A DNA stretch of 64,000 nucleotides from CAVSRC01 sp963785065. Lineage in GTDB: Bacteria; Pseudomonadota; Alphaproteobacteria; Rhizobiales; Kaistiaceae. The number at the start of each line of letters is the position of its first letter. Within the stretch, counting starts at the first letter, position 1. The position numbers and the translations under genes were made by a program. Below are positions 34,359-42,524 of this stretch, in pieces. The stretch lies in NCBI GenBank assembly GCA_963785065.1, contig CAWATX010000002.1, positions 868,001-932,000 of the forward strand. The letters are read 5' to 3'. The notes under the pieces were generated by a model that was not told where the DNA came from, searched no databases, and saw only the letters and a program-made list of their open reading frames with translations.

Positions 34359-35060
34359 TTAGGTCTCGGGTTCCAACATGCGGTATCCGACGCCCGGCTC
34401 ATTCAAGATGAACCGCGGGGAAGCCGAGTCGTCGTTGAGCTTGTGGCGCAGCTGACTGATAAAGACGCGCAGATACTGCGTGTCGTTCTCGTGGGCTTTC
34501 CCCCATACCTCCCGCAGCAATTGACCGTGAGTGAGAATACGCCCGACGTTGCGCGCCAGCACACTCAACAGCTCGAACTCCTTTCGTGTCAGCTTCACTG
34601 GTTCCACCCCGAGGTGCACCGTGTGCCGCGCGAGATCGATCGCAAGTTCGCCCAGCGTAATCACCGCCGCCTCTTCCTTTTGGGTCTCTCGACTGCCTCC
34701 GACGCGCAGAAGCGCACGGACGCGCGCCATCAGCTCAGCAATGCCAAACGGCTTGACGACGTAATCGTTGGCGCCAGCGTCGAGAGCCGCGACCTTCTCT
34801 GTTTCCGCCTGCCGCACCGACAGAATCAGGATGGGGACACCCGACCATTCGCGGATGCGCCGGATGACCTCCTTGCCGTCAAGATCGGGCAGGCCAAGAT
34901 CGAGGATGACGAGATCTGGTGTGTCGGTCGCGGTGTGCGCGATACCCTGGCCGCCGGTCGCCGCCTCGCGCACAGAAAAGCCATGCGCCTCCAGCGCAAT
35001 GCGCAGGAACTTGCGGATTTGCGCCTCATCGTCCACGACGAGGATGGTTTGTCCGATCAT
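34359..35060 (-). CDS. kdpE: Kdp response regulator
   Basis: An OmpR-family response regulator of 233 residues. The receiver domain has the acidic pair VVDDE, the phosphorylated aspartate in VILDLGLPDLDG, and the lysine in DYVVKPFG. The winged-helix domain has LTRKEFELLSVLARNVGRIL, and the recognition helix is followed by YLRVFISQLRHKL. It activates kdp transcription under potassium limitation after phosphorylation by KdpD. Start ATG 35060 overlaps the kdpD stop by 4 bp. Its probable targets are the 11-bp-spaced TTAYGC repeats in the kdp-trkH intergenic region. Confidence 0.96.
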   Translation of the reverse strand: MIGQTILVVDDEAQIRKFLRIALEAHGFSVREAATGGQGIAHTATDTPDLVILDLGLPDLDGKEVIRRIREWSGVPILILSVRQAETEKVAALDAGANDYVVKPFGIAELMARVRALLRVGGSRETQKEEAAVITLGELAIDLARHTVHLGVEPVKLTRKEFELLSVLARNVGRILTHGQLLREVWGKAHENDTQYLRVFISQLRHKLNDDSASPRFILNEPGVGYRMLEPET

Positions 35061-37777
35061 GTCTGATGTGCGGCGGGGTTGGCCGGTTTTCGTGTCGAGG
35101 AAGAGCCAGCGCTCGAAAGGGGCAAATGAATCTCGATGCGTGTGCCGATGTTATCGTGACTCTGCACGGCGCGGATTGTCCCACCGTGAGCCTCCAAAAT
35201 CCCCCGGCTAATTGCCAGACCGAGACCGGTGCCCTTGCCCTGCCGATCGCCTTTGCTCACGCGATAGAACAGGTCGAAGATTCGCTCTCGATCCGCCAAA
35301 GGGATGCCAGGACCCTGGTCTTCGATTGCGAATGCAATTGTATCGCCGACGCGTTCGGCGGAGACAACTATTGCCGAACCCGGTGGCGCATATTTCGCGG
35401 CGTTGTCGAGGACGTTGACGAATGCTTGTTCCAGAAGCACTGGGTCACCTTTCAGCACCGGCAGGAGCAGAGAGACATCGCTTTCAACTCGAAAGTCCGC
35501 CAGTTCCCGCTGCAACCGCCGGACTGCGCGTCCAACCATCTCCCGTGGTTCGAGCCACTCCTTGTTCAACTGCAGCGCGCCATAGCTGATGCGGGTCATG
35601 TCTAGCAGGTTCTGCACATACCGATTGAGGCGCTCACCTTCCTGGCGGATCGTTTCGGCGAGTTCGTGCCGGTTGTCGGGGTTGATGGCCTCTCCACCTT
35701 CCGTAAGGGTCGTTGCCGCACCGATGATCGATACCAGCGGAGTCCTGAGGTCGTGGCTGACCGACGACAGGAGTGCCCCGCGCAGTCGTTCGGTCTCGGA
35801 GTAAACCCGGCTCTCTTCGATATCCGCGGTGAGCTGCGCCCGCTCGATGGCGAGCGCAACCTGATCGACAAGCGCATCGAGCAGGCGGCGGCTCTCCGCA
35901 TCGAGTTGCCTGTCGGCTGCAAAGGAAACGCCGAGCACGGCCAGCGGCTGTTGCGCGGCATTGAGCGGCAGGAACAGCCATTTGGACGACGGCAATGTCT
36001 GCGAGCCCCAGCCGGCAGGTTCTCCATGCTGCCAAGCCCATTTTGCTGCGCCCCAGTCCCTGACTTCGAGCTGGTCGTCGGGAGGAAAAGAGCCGGCAAT
36101 GGCAAGGCTGTTATCGTCCCCCGGCCGCAGGACCAAAGACCGGCATTGCAGCGTGGATGCTACGTGGTGCACTGCGGCCCAGACGATGTCGTCGAAAGAG
36201 GCGGCACTGGCAATTTTGCGACTGAACTCATAGAGGTTGGCGGTCCGCTGCGCGATATGGCGCTGGATGGCCACTTGGTAGCGCAGTCGGGCCGCCAGGT
36301 TTCCCGCGAGGACCGCCACCACGAGAAACAGAAGCAGAGTCAGCACCACGCCGCGATCGGCGATGTGCAGGCTGAAGTATGGTTCGGTGAAGAAGAAATT
36401 ATAGGCAAGGAAACTCAGCACGCTCGCATAGACGGATGGCCAGCGGCCGAAGCGCGTCGCTACGAGCAGCACGGACACCAGAAAAACCAGCGAAAGACTG
36501 CCAACTGGAAATTCCCGACTGATGACGAAGGCCGCACCGGCGGCGGCGACTACGGCCGCCGTAGCCCACAAGTAATTTGACGGGTCCTTCTCGGGAGCGT
36601 GCTTCGGAGCGGAGATGATCGACCGCCGCAGCTCCTCTCCCCCCGGCGATACCACCGTGACCTCGAAGTCCTCTGCCCGGCGGAGTAATTCCTGACCAAC
36701 GGACTCGCGCGTAAGGAATGCCGCCCAACGTCGCCGTCGCGGACGCCCTACGATTAGGCGCGTGACGTTCCGTGCACGGGCGAAGTCGAGGATCGCGTTG
36801 GCGATATCGGCTTCCGTGTTGAGGGTGACAAGCTCGGCGCCCAGCGACTCGGCCAGGCGCATCGCCTCGGCGATGGCATCCTTGGCCGCGTCCGGCAAGT
36901 TCGCCGAGGCCGGGGTGACGACGTTGACGGCGATCCAGGGAACGCGAGCCCGTTCCGATCCGCGCTTGGCCGTGCGCACCAGGGCGGTCGCGACCGGCGA
37001 CTCGTTGATGCAGACAAGGATGCGATCGTGGGTCGGCCACGGCCCCGTGATCGCGTGGCTCTTCATGTGCGCCGTCATCTGCGCATCGACGCGGTCGGCG
37101 GCCACACGCAGCGCCAGTTCGCGCAAGGCGGTCAGGTTGCCCTTGGAGAAGAAGTTCTGGATGGCGCGCCCGATCTGGTCGGCGACATAGACCTTGCCCT
37201 GGCGCAGGCGGGTGATCAGCTCCTCGGGCGGCAGGTCGATGAGCTCGATCTCGTTGGCGAGTTCGAGCACCTTGTCGGGAATCGTCTCGCGTACGCGCAC
37301 GCCGGAGATGCGGGTGACGATGTCGTTGAGGCTCTCAAGGTGCTGGATGTTGAGCGTGGTATAGACGTCGATGCCTGCGGTGAGAAGTTCCTCAACGTCC
37401 TGCCAGCGTTTCGGATGCCGGCTTTCGGCGGCATTGGTGTGGGCGAGTTCGTCGACCAGCACGAGGTGCGGCCGGCGCTTAAGAACGGCGTCGATATCCA
37501 TTTCGGTGAGCAGGCGTCCGCGATAGGCGACGCGCTTTCGCGGAACGACCTCGAGTCCGGCAAGCAGGCTCTCTGTCTCGCCGCGCCCGTGCGTCTCGAC
37601 AATGCCGACGACGACGTCGACGCTCTCTGCCAGGCGGTGGCGGGCGTCCTCCAGCATCGAATAGGTCTTTCCGACCCCCGGGGCGGCGCCGAGGAAGACC
37701 TTCAGCCGGCCGCGACCTTCCTTCGCCACTTCGGCGAGCAGGGCTTCCGGTTCGGGGCGTGAGTCTGTGTCGGACAT
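35057..37777 (-). CDS. kdpD: Potassium-sensing histidine kinase
   Basis: A 906-residue membrane kinase. N-terminal KdpD domain has Walker A GAAPGVGKT (about 30-38) and the Walker B-type LVLVDELAHTN. A universal-stress-like domain follows (RILVCINESPVATALVRTAK). Four transmembrane helices are clustered around 400-495 (YLWATAAVVAAAGAAFVISR and LTLLLFLVVAVLAGN among them). Then come GAF, HisKA (SVSHDLRTPLVS) and the ATPase domain (NVLDNAAKYAPPGS, DQGPGIP, GTGLGLAISRG). It measures potassium or turgor and phosphorylates KdpE. Complete, 20 bp after kdpC. Confidence 0.97.
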   Translation of the reverse strand: MSDTDSRPEPEALLAEVAKEGRGRLKVFLGAAPGVGKTYSMLEDARHRLAESVDVVVGIVETHGRGETESLLAGLEVVPRKRVAYRGRLLTEMDIDAVLKRRPHLVLVDELAHTNAAESRHPKRWQDVEELLTAGIDVYTTLNIQHLESLNDIVTRISGVRVRETIPDKVLELANEIELIDLPPEELITRLRQGKVYVADQIGRAIQNFFSKGNLTALRELALRVAADRVDAQMTAHMKSHAITGPWPTHDRILVCINESPVATALVRTAKRGSERARVPWIAVNVVTPASANLPDAAKDAIAEAMRLAESLGAELVTLNTEADIANAILDFARARNVTRLIVGRPRRRRWAAFLTRESVGQELLRRAEDFEVTVVSPGGEELRRSIISAPKHAPEKDPSNYLWATAAVVAAAGAAFVISREFPVGSLSLVFLVSVLLVATRFGRWPSVYASVLSFLAYNFFFTEPYFSLHIADRGVVLTLLLFLVVAVLAGNLAARLRYQVAIQRHIAQRTANLYEFSRKIASAASFDDIVWAAVHHVASTLQCRSLVLRPGDDNSLAIAGSFPPDDQLEVRDWGAAKWAWQHGEPAGWGSQTLPSSKWLFLPLNAAQQPLAVLGVSFAADRQLDAESRRLLDALVDQVALAIERAQLTADIEESRVYSETERLRGALLSSVSHDLRTPLVSIIGAATTLTEGGEAINPDNRHELAETIRQEGERLNRYVQNLLDMTRISYGALQLNKEWLEPREMVGRAVRRLQRELADFRVESDVSLLLPVLKGDPVLLEQAFVNVLDNAAKYAPPGSAIVVSAERVGDTIAFAIEDQGPGIPLADRERIFDLFYRVSKGDRQGKGTGLGLAISRGILEAHGGTIRAVQSHDNIGTRIEIHLPLSSAGSSSTRKPANPAAHQT

Positions 37778-37797
37778 GGCGTTCCCGTGCGGCGGGA

Positions 37798-38373
37798 CTA
37801 TCCGCCCGGAGCGGGGAGCCTGTCGAGGGCCAGGTTGAGGGAGAGAACGTTGATGCGCGGCTCGCCGAGCAGGCCCAGGGTCGGCGGTTCGGTGTGCGCG
37901 CGGACCAGCGCCCTGAGCGCCGTTGGGTCGAGCCTGCGCGCGTTGGCGACGCGGGCTACCTGGAACATGGCGGCGGCGGGAGAAATGTCCGGGTCGAGAC
38001 CGCTGGCCGAGGTGGTGACCAGATCGACTGGCACGGGGTCCGAGGGTGTGGCGCCAAGTGCCGCCGCCCGCTCCTTCACCGCGGCGACGAGCCTGGCGCT
38101 GGTCGGTCCGAGATTGCTGCCGCTCGAATTGGCCGCGTCGTAGCCATCACCGGCCGCCGACGGACGGCCGTGGAAATAGCGGTCGTCGGCGAAGGCCTCG
38201 CCGATCAGCGCCGAGCCAATCACCTGGCCGTTGTCGGCATGAATGAGACTGCCATTGGCCCGGACCGGGAAGATCGCCTGGGCGATGCCGGTCACCGCCA
38301 CCGGATAGGCGATACCGGTGAGCAGCGTCATGACCGCAAGCATCATTGCCGCCGGACGGATTTGTGCCAGCAT
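37798..38373 (-). CDS. kdpC: Potassium-transporting ATPase subunit C
   Basis: A 191-residue single-pass membrane subunit. One N-terminal helix (MMLAVMTLLTGIAYPVAVTG) and a periplasmic part with GSALIGEAFADDRYFHGRPS and SGLDPDISPAAAMFQVARVA. It stabilises the KdpFABC pump. I chose ATG 38373 with GTGAGG upstream, 7 bp after the kdpB stop; a frame extension to 38400 overlaps kdpB and adds nothing conserved. Confidence 0.95.
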   Translation of the reverse strand: MLAQIRPAAMMLAVMTLLTGIAYPVAVTGIAQAIFPVRANGSLIHADNGQVIGSALIGEAFADDRYFHGRPSAAGDGYDAANSSGSNLGPTSARLVAAVKERAAALGATPSDPVPVDLVTTSASGLDPDISPAAAMFQVARVANARRLDPTALRALVRAHTEPPTLGLLGEPRINVLSLNLALDRLPAPGG

Positions 38374-38380
38374 ATGAGCC

Positions 38381-40408
38381 TCACGCGAGCCCGAGAGCAT
38401 TAACGACGAGGTCGACGAGCTTGATGCCGATGAACGGCACGATCATGCCCCCGAGCCCATAGATCAGCAGGTTGCGGCGGAGCAGACTGGCGGCCGTCGC
38501 CGGAGCGTAGCGGACGCCCCTCAGCGCCAGAGGCACCAGCGCGATGATGACCAGCGCGTTGAAGATCACCGCGGAGAGGACGGCGCTCGCCGGGCTGGCG
38601 AGATGCATGACGTTGAGCGCACCCAGGCCCGGATAGGCGGTGACGAAGATCGCCGGCAGGATGGCGAAGTATTTTGCTACGTCGTTGGCGACAGAGAAGG
38701 TGGTCAGCGCGCCGCGGCTGATCAGCAGCTGCTTGCCGATGAGCACGATCTCAATCAGCTTGGTCGGATCGCTGTCGAGATCGATGAGGTTGCCCGCCTC
38801 CTTGGCCGCCGGGGTGCCACTATTCATCGTCACGCCGATATCGGCCTGGGCGAGCGCGGGCGCATCGTTGGTGCCGTCGCCGCACATGGCCACCAAGCGG
38901 CCACCGGCCTGCTGGCCGCGGATGAGCTCCAGCTTCTTCTCCGGCGTCGCCTCGGCGAGGAAATCGTCGACGCCGGCTTCCGCCGCGATCGCCGCCGCGG
39001 TCAGCGGGTTGTCGCCGGTCACCATCACGGTGCGGATGCCCATGCGGCGGAGCTCGGCAAAGCGCGCGCGGATGTCCGGCTTGACGATGTCCTTGAGATG
39101 GACGACGCCGAGCGGTTGCTTGTCGCGCGCCACCAGCAGCGGCGTGCCCCCGGTGCGTGCGATCGCTTCGATGATCCGCCGCAGTGGTGGTGACTGCCCG
39201 ATATCGCACCATGCGAGGATGGCGTCCTCGGCGCCCTTGCGGAGTTGCGTGCCACCAATCAGGTTGGCGCCGGAGATGCGCGTCTGGGCCGAGAACGGGA
39301 TGGACGAGCCGACCTCAGCCTCCGGGCGATCGTCAAGCCGGTCCGCCAGATCGACGATCGACTTGCCCTCGGGCGTATCGTCCGAAAGCGACGACAGCAG
39401 GGCGGCCGAAATCAGGTCGTGCCGCTCGACCCCCGGCAGCGGCTCGAAGGCGTCGGCCATGCGGTTGCCGAAGGTGATGGTGCCGGTCTTGTCGAGGAGC
39501 AGCGTATCGACGTCGCCGGCGGCCTCGACCGCGCGGCCGGACTTGGCGATGACGTTGGCCTTCACCAACCGGTCCATGCCGGCGATGCCGATCGCCGAAA
39601 GCAGGCCGCCGATTGTGGTCGGGATCAGCGTCACCAGCAGCGCGACGAGGAAGACCACCGGCACGAAGGCGCCGGAGTAGACGACGAACGGCTCGAGCGT
39701 CACCACCACGATCAGAAAGATGATCGTCATGCCGACGAGCAGGATGGTAAGCGCAATCTCGTTTGGCGTCTTCTGGCGTTCGGCGCCTTCAACCAGCGAA
39801 ATCATGCGATCGAGGAAGCTCTCGCCAGCGCGGGCGGTGACACGCACCTTGAGCCAGTCGGAGACCACGCGCGTGCCGCCGGTGACGCCGGAGCGATCGC
39901 CGCCGGCCTCGCGGATGACCGGCGCCGACTCGCCGGTGATCGCAGACTCATCGACCGACGCGACGCCCTCGATCACCTCGCCGTCGGCGGGAACCAGGTC
40001 ACCGGCTTCGACCAGGACGACGTCGCCGACGGAAAGGGCGTGGCTCGAAACCATTTCAAACGCGTCCGCACCAACGCGGAGCAAACGCTTCGCTGGCGTC
40101 TCTGCCTGGGTGGCGCGCAGCGCGTCGGCGCGCGCCTTGCCCCTGCCCTCGGCCATCGCCTCAGCGAAGTTGGCGAAGTAGACGGTGAACCACAGCCAGG
40201 CGGCGATCTGGCCGACAACGGCTTCGTTCGCGGTGCCGACGAAGAGACCGCGCAAGAAGAGCACCGTCGACAATGCGGCGACGACCGCGGTTACGAACAT
40301 GACCGGATTGCAGAAGAGCGTCCGTGGATCGAGCTTGCGAGCCGCGGAGATGAGCGCAGCCTGCAGGATCGAGGGATCGAAGAGGGCGATGTCCGATCTG
40401 CCGTCCAT
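38381..40408 (-). CDS. kdpB: Potassium-transporting P-type ATPase, catalytic subunit
   Basis: A 675-residue P-type ATPase that drives high-affinity potassium uptake by KdpA. The phosphorylated aspartate lies in LLLDKTGTITFG (D306), the actuator loop is ITGESAP (157-163), and the hinge is MCGDGTNDAPALAQADIGV. Serine-162-type regulatory phosphorylation site TGES is retained. The gene is 10 bp from kdpA and 7 bp from kdpC. All catalytic motifs intact. Confidence 0.98.
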   Translation of the reverse strand: MDGRSDIALFDPSILQAALISAARKLDPRTLFCNPVMFVTAVVAALSTVLFLRGLFVGTANEAVVGQIAAWLWFTVYFANFAEAMAEGRGKARADALRATQAETPAKRLLRVGADAFEMVSSHALSVGDVVLVEAGDLVPADGEVIEGVASVDESAITGESAPVIREAGGDRSGVTGGTRVVSDWLKVRVTARAGESFLDRMISLVEGAERQKTPNEIALTILLVGMTIIFLIVVVTLEPFVVYSGAFVPVVFLVALLVTLIPTTIGGLLSAIGIAGMDRLVKANVIAKSGRAVEAAGDVDTLLLDKTGTITFGNRMADAFEPLPGVERHDLISAALLSSLSDDTPEGKSIVDLADRLDDRPEAEVGSSIPFSAQTRISGANLIGGTQLRKGAEDAILAWCDIGQSPPLRRIIEAIARTGGTPLLVARDKQPLGVVHLKDIVKPDIRARFAELRRMGIRTVMVTGDNPLTAAAIAAEAGVDDFLAEATPEKKLELIRGQQAGGRLVAMCGDGTNDAPALAQADIGVTMNSGTPAAKEAGNLIDLDSDPTKLIEIVLIGKQLLISRGALTTFSVANDVAKYFAILPAIFVTAYPGLGALNVMHLASPASAVLSAVIFNALVIIALVPLALRGVRYAPATAASLLRRNLLIYGLGGMIVPFIGIKLVDLVVNALGLA

Positions 40409-40418
40409 GGATGTCTGT

Positions 40419-42140
40419 CTAGAAGGTCCGGCCGGCGAGCATGGCGAAGTGCTCAGCGATGGGGCCGAGGGCCAGCGCCGGGAAGAAGGTCAGCCCGCCG
40501 ACGATGAGAATGACCGCGACCAGAAGGATGACGAAGAGCGGCGTGTGGGTCGGGAACGTGCCGCAGGACGGTGGCGCGGTCTTCTTGGCCGCCAGTGCGC
40601 CGGCAACAGCCAGCATTGGCACGATGAAGATGTAGCGCCCGAGCAGCATCGCGATGCCCAGCATGGTGTTGTGGTAGGGCGTATTGGCGGCGAAGCCGGC
40701 GAAGGCCGACCCGTTGTTGCCGGTCGCCGAGGAATAAGCATAGAGGATCTCGGAGAGCCCGTGCGGACCGGTCTGCTGCACCGAGGCGAGAGCGACTGGC
40801 AGCACCGCGGCAAGCGCGCCGAAACTGAGCACGCCGACCGGCATGACAAGGAAAGTGAGGATCGAGAGCTTGACCTCCTTCGCCTCGATTTTCTTGCCGA
40901 GATATTCCGGCGTCCGGCCGACCATCAGCCCGGCAAGGAAAACGGTGAGCACGACGAACAGCAGCATGCCGTAGAAGCCGGAGCCGACGCCGCCGAAAAC
41001 GACCTCGCCGGTCTCGATCTGGAGCATGGGTGCCAGCATGCCGAGTGGCGCGTAGCTCTCGTGCATGGAATTGACGGAGCCGTTGGATGCGGCGGTGGTC
41101 TCCGTCGCCCACAGGGCGGAGTTGCCGACGCCGAAGCGGACCTCCTTGCCTTCCATGTTGCCGGTTGACTGGTCAATCGGCAGCGACGTCAGTTCCGGAT
41201 TGCCCCTGACCTCAGAGCCATAAGTGAGCGCCAGCGCACCGGTGAAGAGAACCAGCATGGCTGCAAGGATCGCCACGCCCTGGCGCATGTCCCTCACCAT
41301 GCGGCCGAACATGATGCAGAAGGCTGCCGGCACGAGCAGGATGAACACCATTTCCAAAAGGTTGGAGAGGGGCGTCGGATTCTCGTAGGGGTGCGCGGAG
41401 TTGGCGTTGAAGAAACCGCCGCCATTGGTGCCGAGCTGCTTGACGGCGAGCTGCGAGGCAACGGGCCCCCGCGCGATTATTTGTTGTCCGCCCTCGACCG
41501 TCGTTGCATGGACATAACCAGCGAGGGTCTGCGGTACTCCCTGCCAGACCAGCAACAGCGCCGCAATGATTGATAGGGGTAGCAGCACGTAGAGGATGCT
41601 GCGCGTGAGATCGACCCAGAAGTTGCCGACATCCTTGACCTGCCGCCCAGCGAAGCCGCGGATGACGGCGGCACCGACCGCGATGCCGGTCGCAGCCGAG
41701 ACGAAGTTCTGCACGGTCAGCCCGACCATCTGGCTGAAATAGGACAGCGTCGTCTCGCCGCCATAGGCTTGCCAGTTGGTGTTGGTGACGAAGCTCACAG
41801 CGGTGTTGAAGGCGAGGTCGGGCGACATCGGCCCAAAGCCTTGCGGATTCCACGGCAGCAGGCCCTGCAAGCGCAGGATCGCGTAGAGCACCAGCCAGCC
41901 AATTAGGTTGAAGGCAAGGACCGCCTTGGCGTAGGTCGTCCAGTGCTGCCCGCCGGGCGCCACGCCGACGCCGCAGCCGCGATAAAGCAACCACTCGACC
42001 GGCGCCAGCGCGCGCGTGAGCCAGGTGCGCTCGCCAGAGAATACGCGCGCCATGTAGAGACCCAGCGGAAAGGCCAGCACCAGCAGCAGTGCGCCGTAGA
42101 TTACGAATTGGAGGACGTCGCCGGCCATCATTCGGCTCAC
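40419..42140 (-). CDS. kdpA: Potassium-transporting ATPase, channel-like subunit
   Basis: A 573-residue integral membrane protein derived from the SKT potassium-channel superfamily. Selectivity-filter loops are visible: FVTNTNWQAYGGE, QLGTNGGGFFNANSAHPYEN, and later HESYAPLGMLAPM and TGNNGSAFAGF. It binds and passes potassium, powered by KdpB. Start GTG 42140 directly follows the kdpF stop (TGAGTG); ATG codons at 42131 and 42128 in the same frame are possible alternatives. Confidence 0.97.
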   Translation of the reverse strand: MSRMMAGDVLQFVIYGALLLVLAFPLGLYMARVFSGERTWLTRALAPVEWLLYRGCGVGVAPGGQHWTTYAKAVLAFNLIGWLVLYAILRLQGLLPWNPQGFGPMSPDLAFNTAVSFVTNTNWQAYGGETTLSYFSQMVGLTVQNFVSAATGIAVGAAVIRGFAGRQVKDVGNFWVDLTRSILYVLLPLSIIAALLLVWQGVPQTLAGYVHATTVEGGQQIIARGPVASQLAVKQLGTNGGGFFNANSAHPYENPTPLSNLLEMVFILLVPAAFCIMFGRMVRDMRQGVAILAAMLVLFTGALALTYGSEVRGNPELTSLPIDQSTGNMEGKEVRFGVGNSALWATETTAASNGSVNSMHESYAPLGMLAPMLQIETGEVVFGGVGSGFYGMLLFVVLTVFLAGLMVGRTPEYLGKKIEAKEVKLSILTFLVMPVGVLSFGALAAVLPVALASVQQTGPHGLSEILYAYSSATGNNGSAFAGFAANTPYHNTMLGIAMLLGRYIFIVPMLAVAGALAAKKTAPPSCGTFPTHTPLFVILLVAVILIVGGLTFFPALALGPIAEHFAMLAGRTF

Positions 42141-42230
42141 TCAGAACCGCTCGGGATGGATCAGCGCGAACACGAGATAGGCCATCAGGCCGGCCGCAAC
42201 GATGCCACCAAGGATCAGCTCGATCGCCAT
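42141..42230 (-). CDS. kdpF: Potassium-transporting ATPase small subunit KdpF
   Basis: A 29-residue hydrophobic peptide (MAIELILGGIVAAGLMAYLV then FALIHPERF), the usual single-helix KdpF with its HPERF end. It stabilises the Kdp complex in the membrane. Its TGA is immediately followed by the kdpA GTG. Small enough to be missed by automatic annotation. Confidence 0.93.
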   Translation of the reverse strand: MAIELILGGIVAAGLMAYLVFALIHPERF

Positions 42231-42238
42231 GGCGCGCC

Positions 42239-42322
42239 TCAGAGCCGCTCGCACGCACGCACGAGCAAGGCGCCAGCGGCAAAGAAGGCGATCGCCAGCA
42301 GGATGTAGATCGCGTCGAACAT
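42239..42322 (-). CDS. 27-residue membrane peptide heading the kdp operon
   Basis: ATG 42322 to TGA 42239 encodes MFDAIYILLAIAFFAAGALL then VRACERL: one hydrophobic helix with a charged end. A GAGGCAGCGG stretch precedes the ATG. It ends 8 bp before kdpF and has the same general plan (single helix, basic/acidic end), so it probably is a translated member of the operon. Similar tiny ORFs precede kdpF in several alphaproteobacterial kdp operons, to my recollection. No function is known to me. Confidence 0.7.
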   Translation of the reverse strand: MFDAIYILLAIAFFAAGALLVRACERL

Positions 42323-42405
42323 GCCCGCTGCCTCGCGGTGTAGGTTGAACGCGAGCTAAGTGGATCTATCGGGCGTCAGGGGGCCATTCGATTTCGCCGG
42401 TCGCG

Positions 42406-42424
42406 GCATAAGGCCCGCGTAAAA
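42406..42424 (-). promoter_or_regulatory. Candidate KdpE box for kdp
   Basis: On the minus strand the sequence is TTTTACGCGGGCCTTATGC: two TTAYGC half-sites with an 11-bp period, as expected for a dimer of an OmpR-family regulator. It lies about 85 bp before the first small kdp ORF. Confidence 0.55.
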
Positions 42425-42452
42425 TCCTCGACAGTCGCCGACTGGGCGATTC

Positions 42453-42470
42453 CTTATGCTCCCTTTACGC
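42453..42470 (+). promoter_or_regulatory. Candidate KdpE box for the TrkH-type gene
   Basis: On the plus strand the sequence is CTTATGCTCCCTTTACGC: the same TTAYGC half-sites with the same 11-bp period as at 42406, in the opposite orientation. It lies about 55 bp before ATG 42525. It also overlaps an ATG at 42456, which argues that this ATG is not the start. Confidence 0.5.
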
Positions 42471-42524
42471 CCGGCCCCGAATTCAGCATTGCGCCTTTAC
42501 GTCGATCGACGCTTTCCAGCCGTC

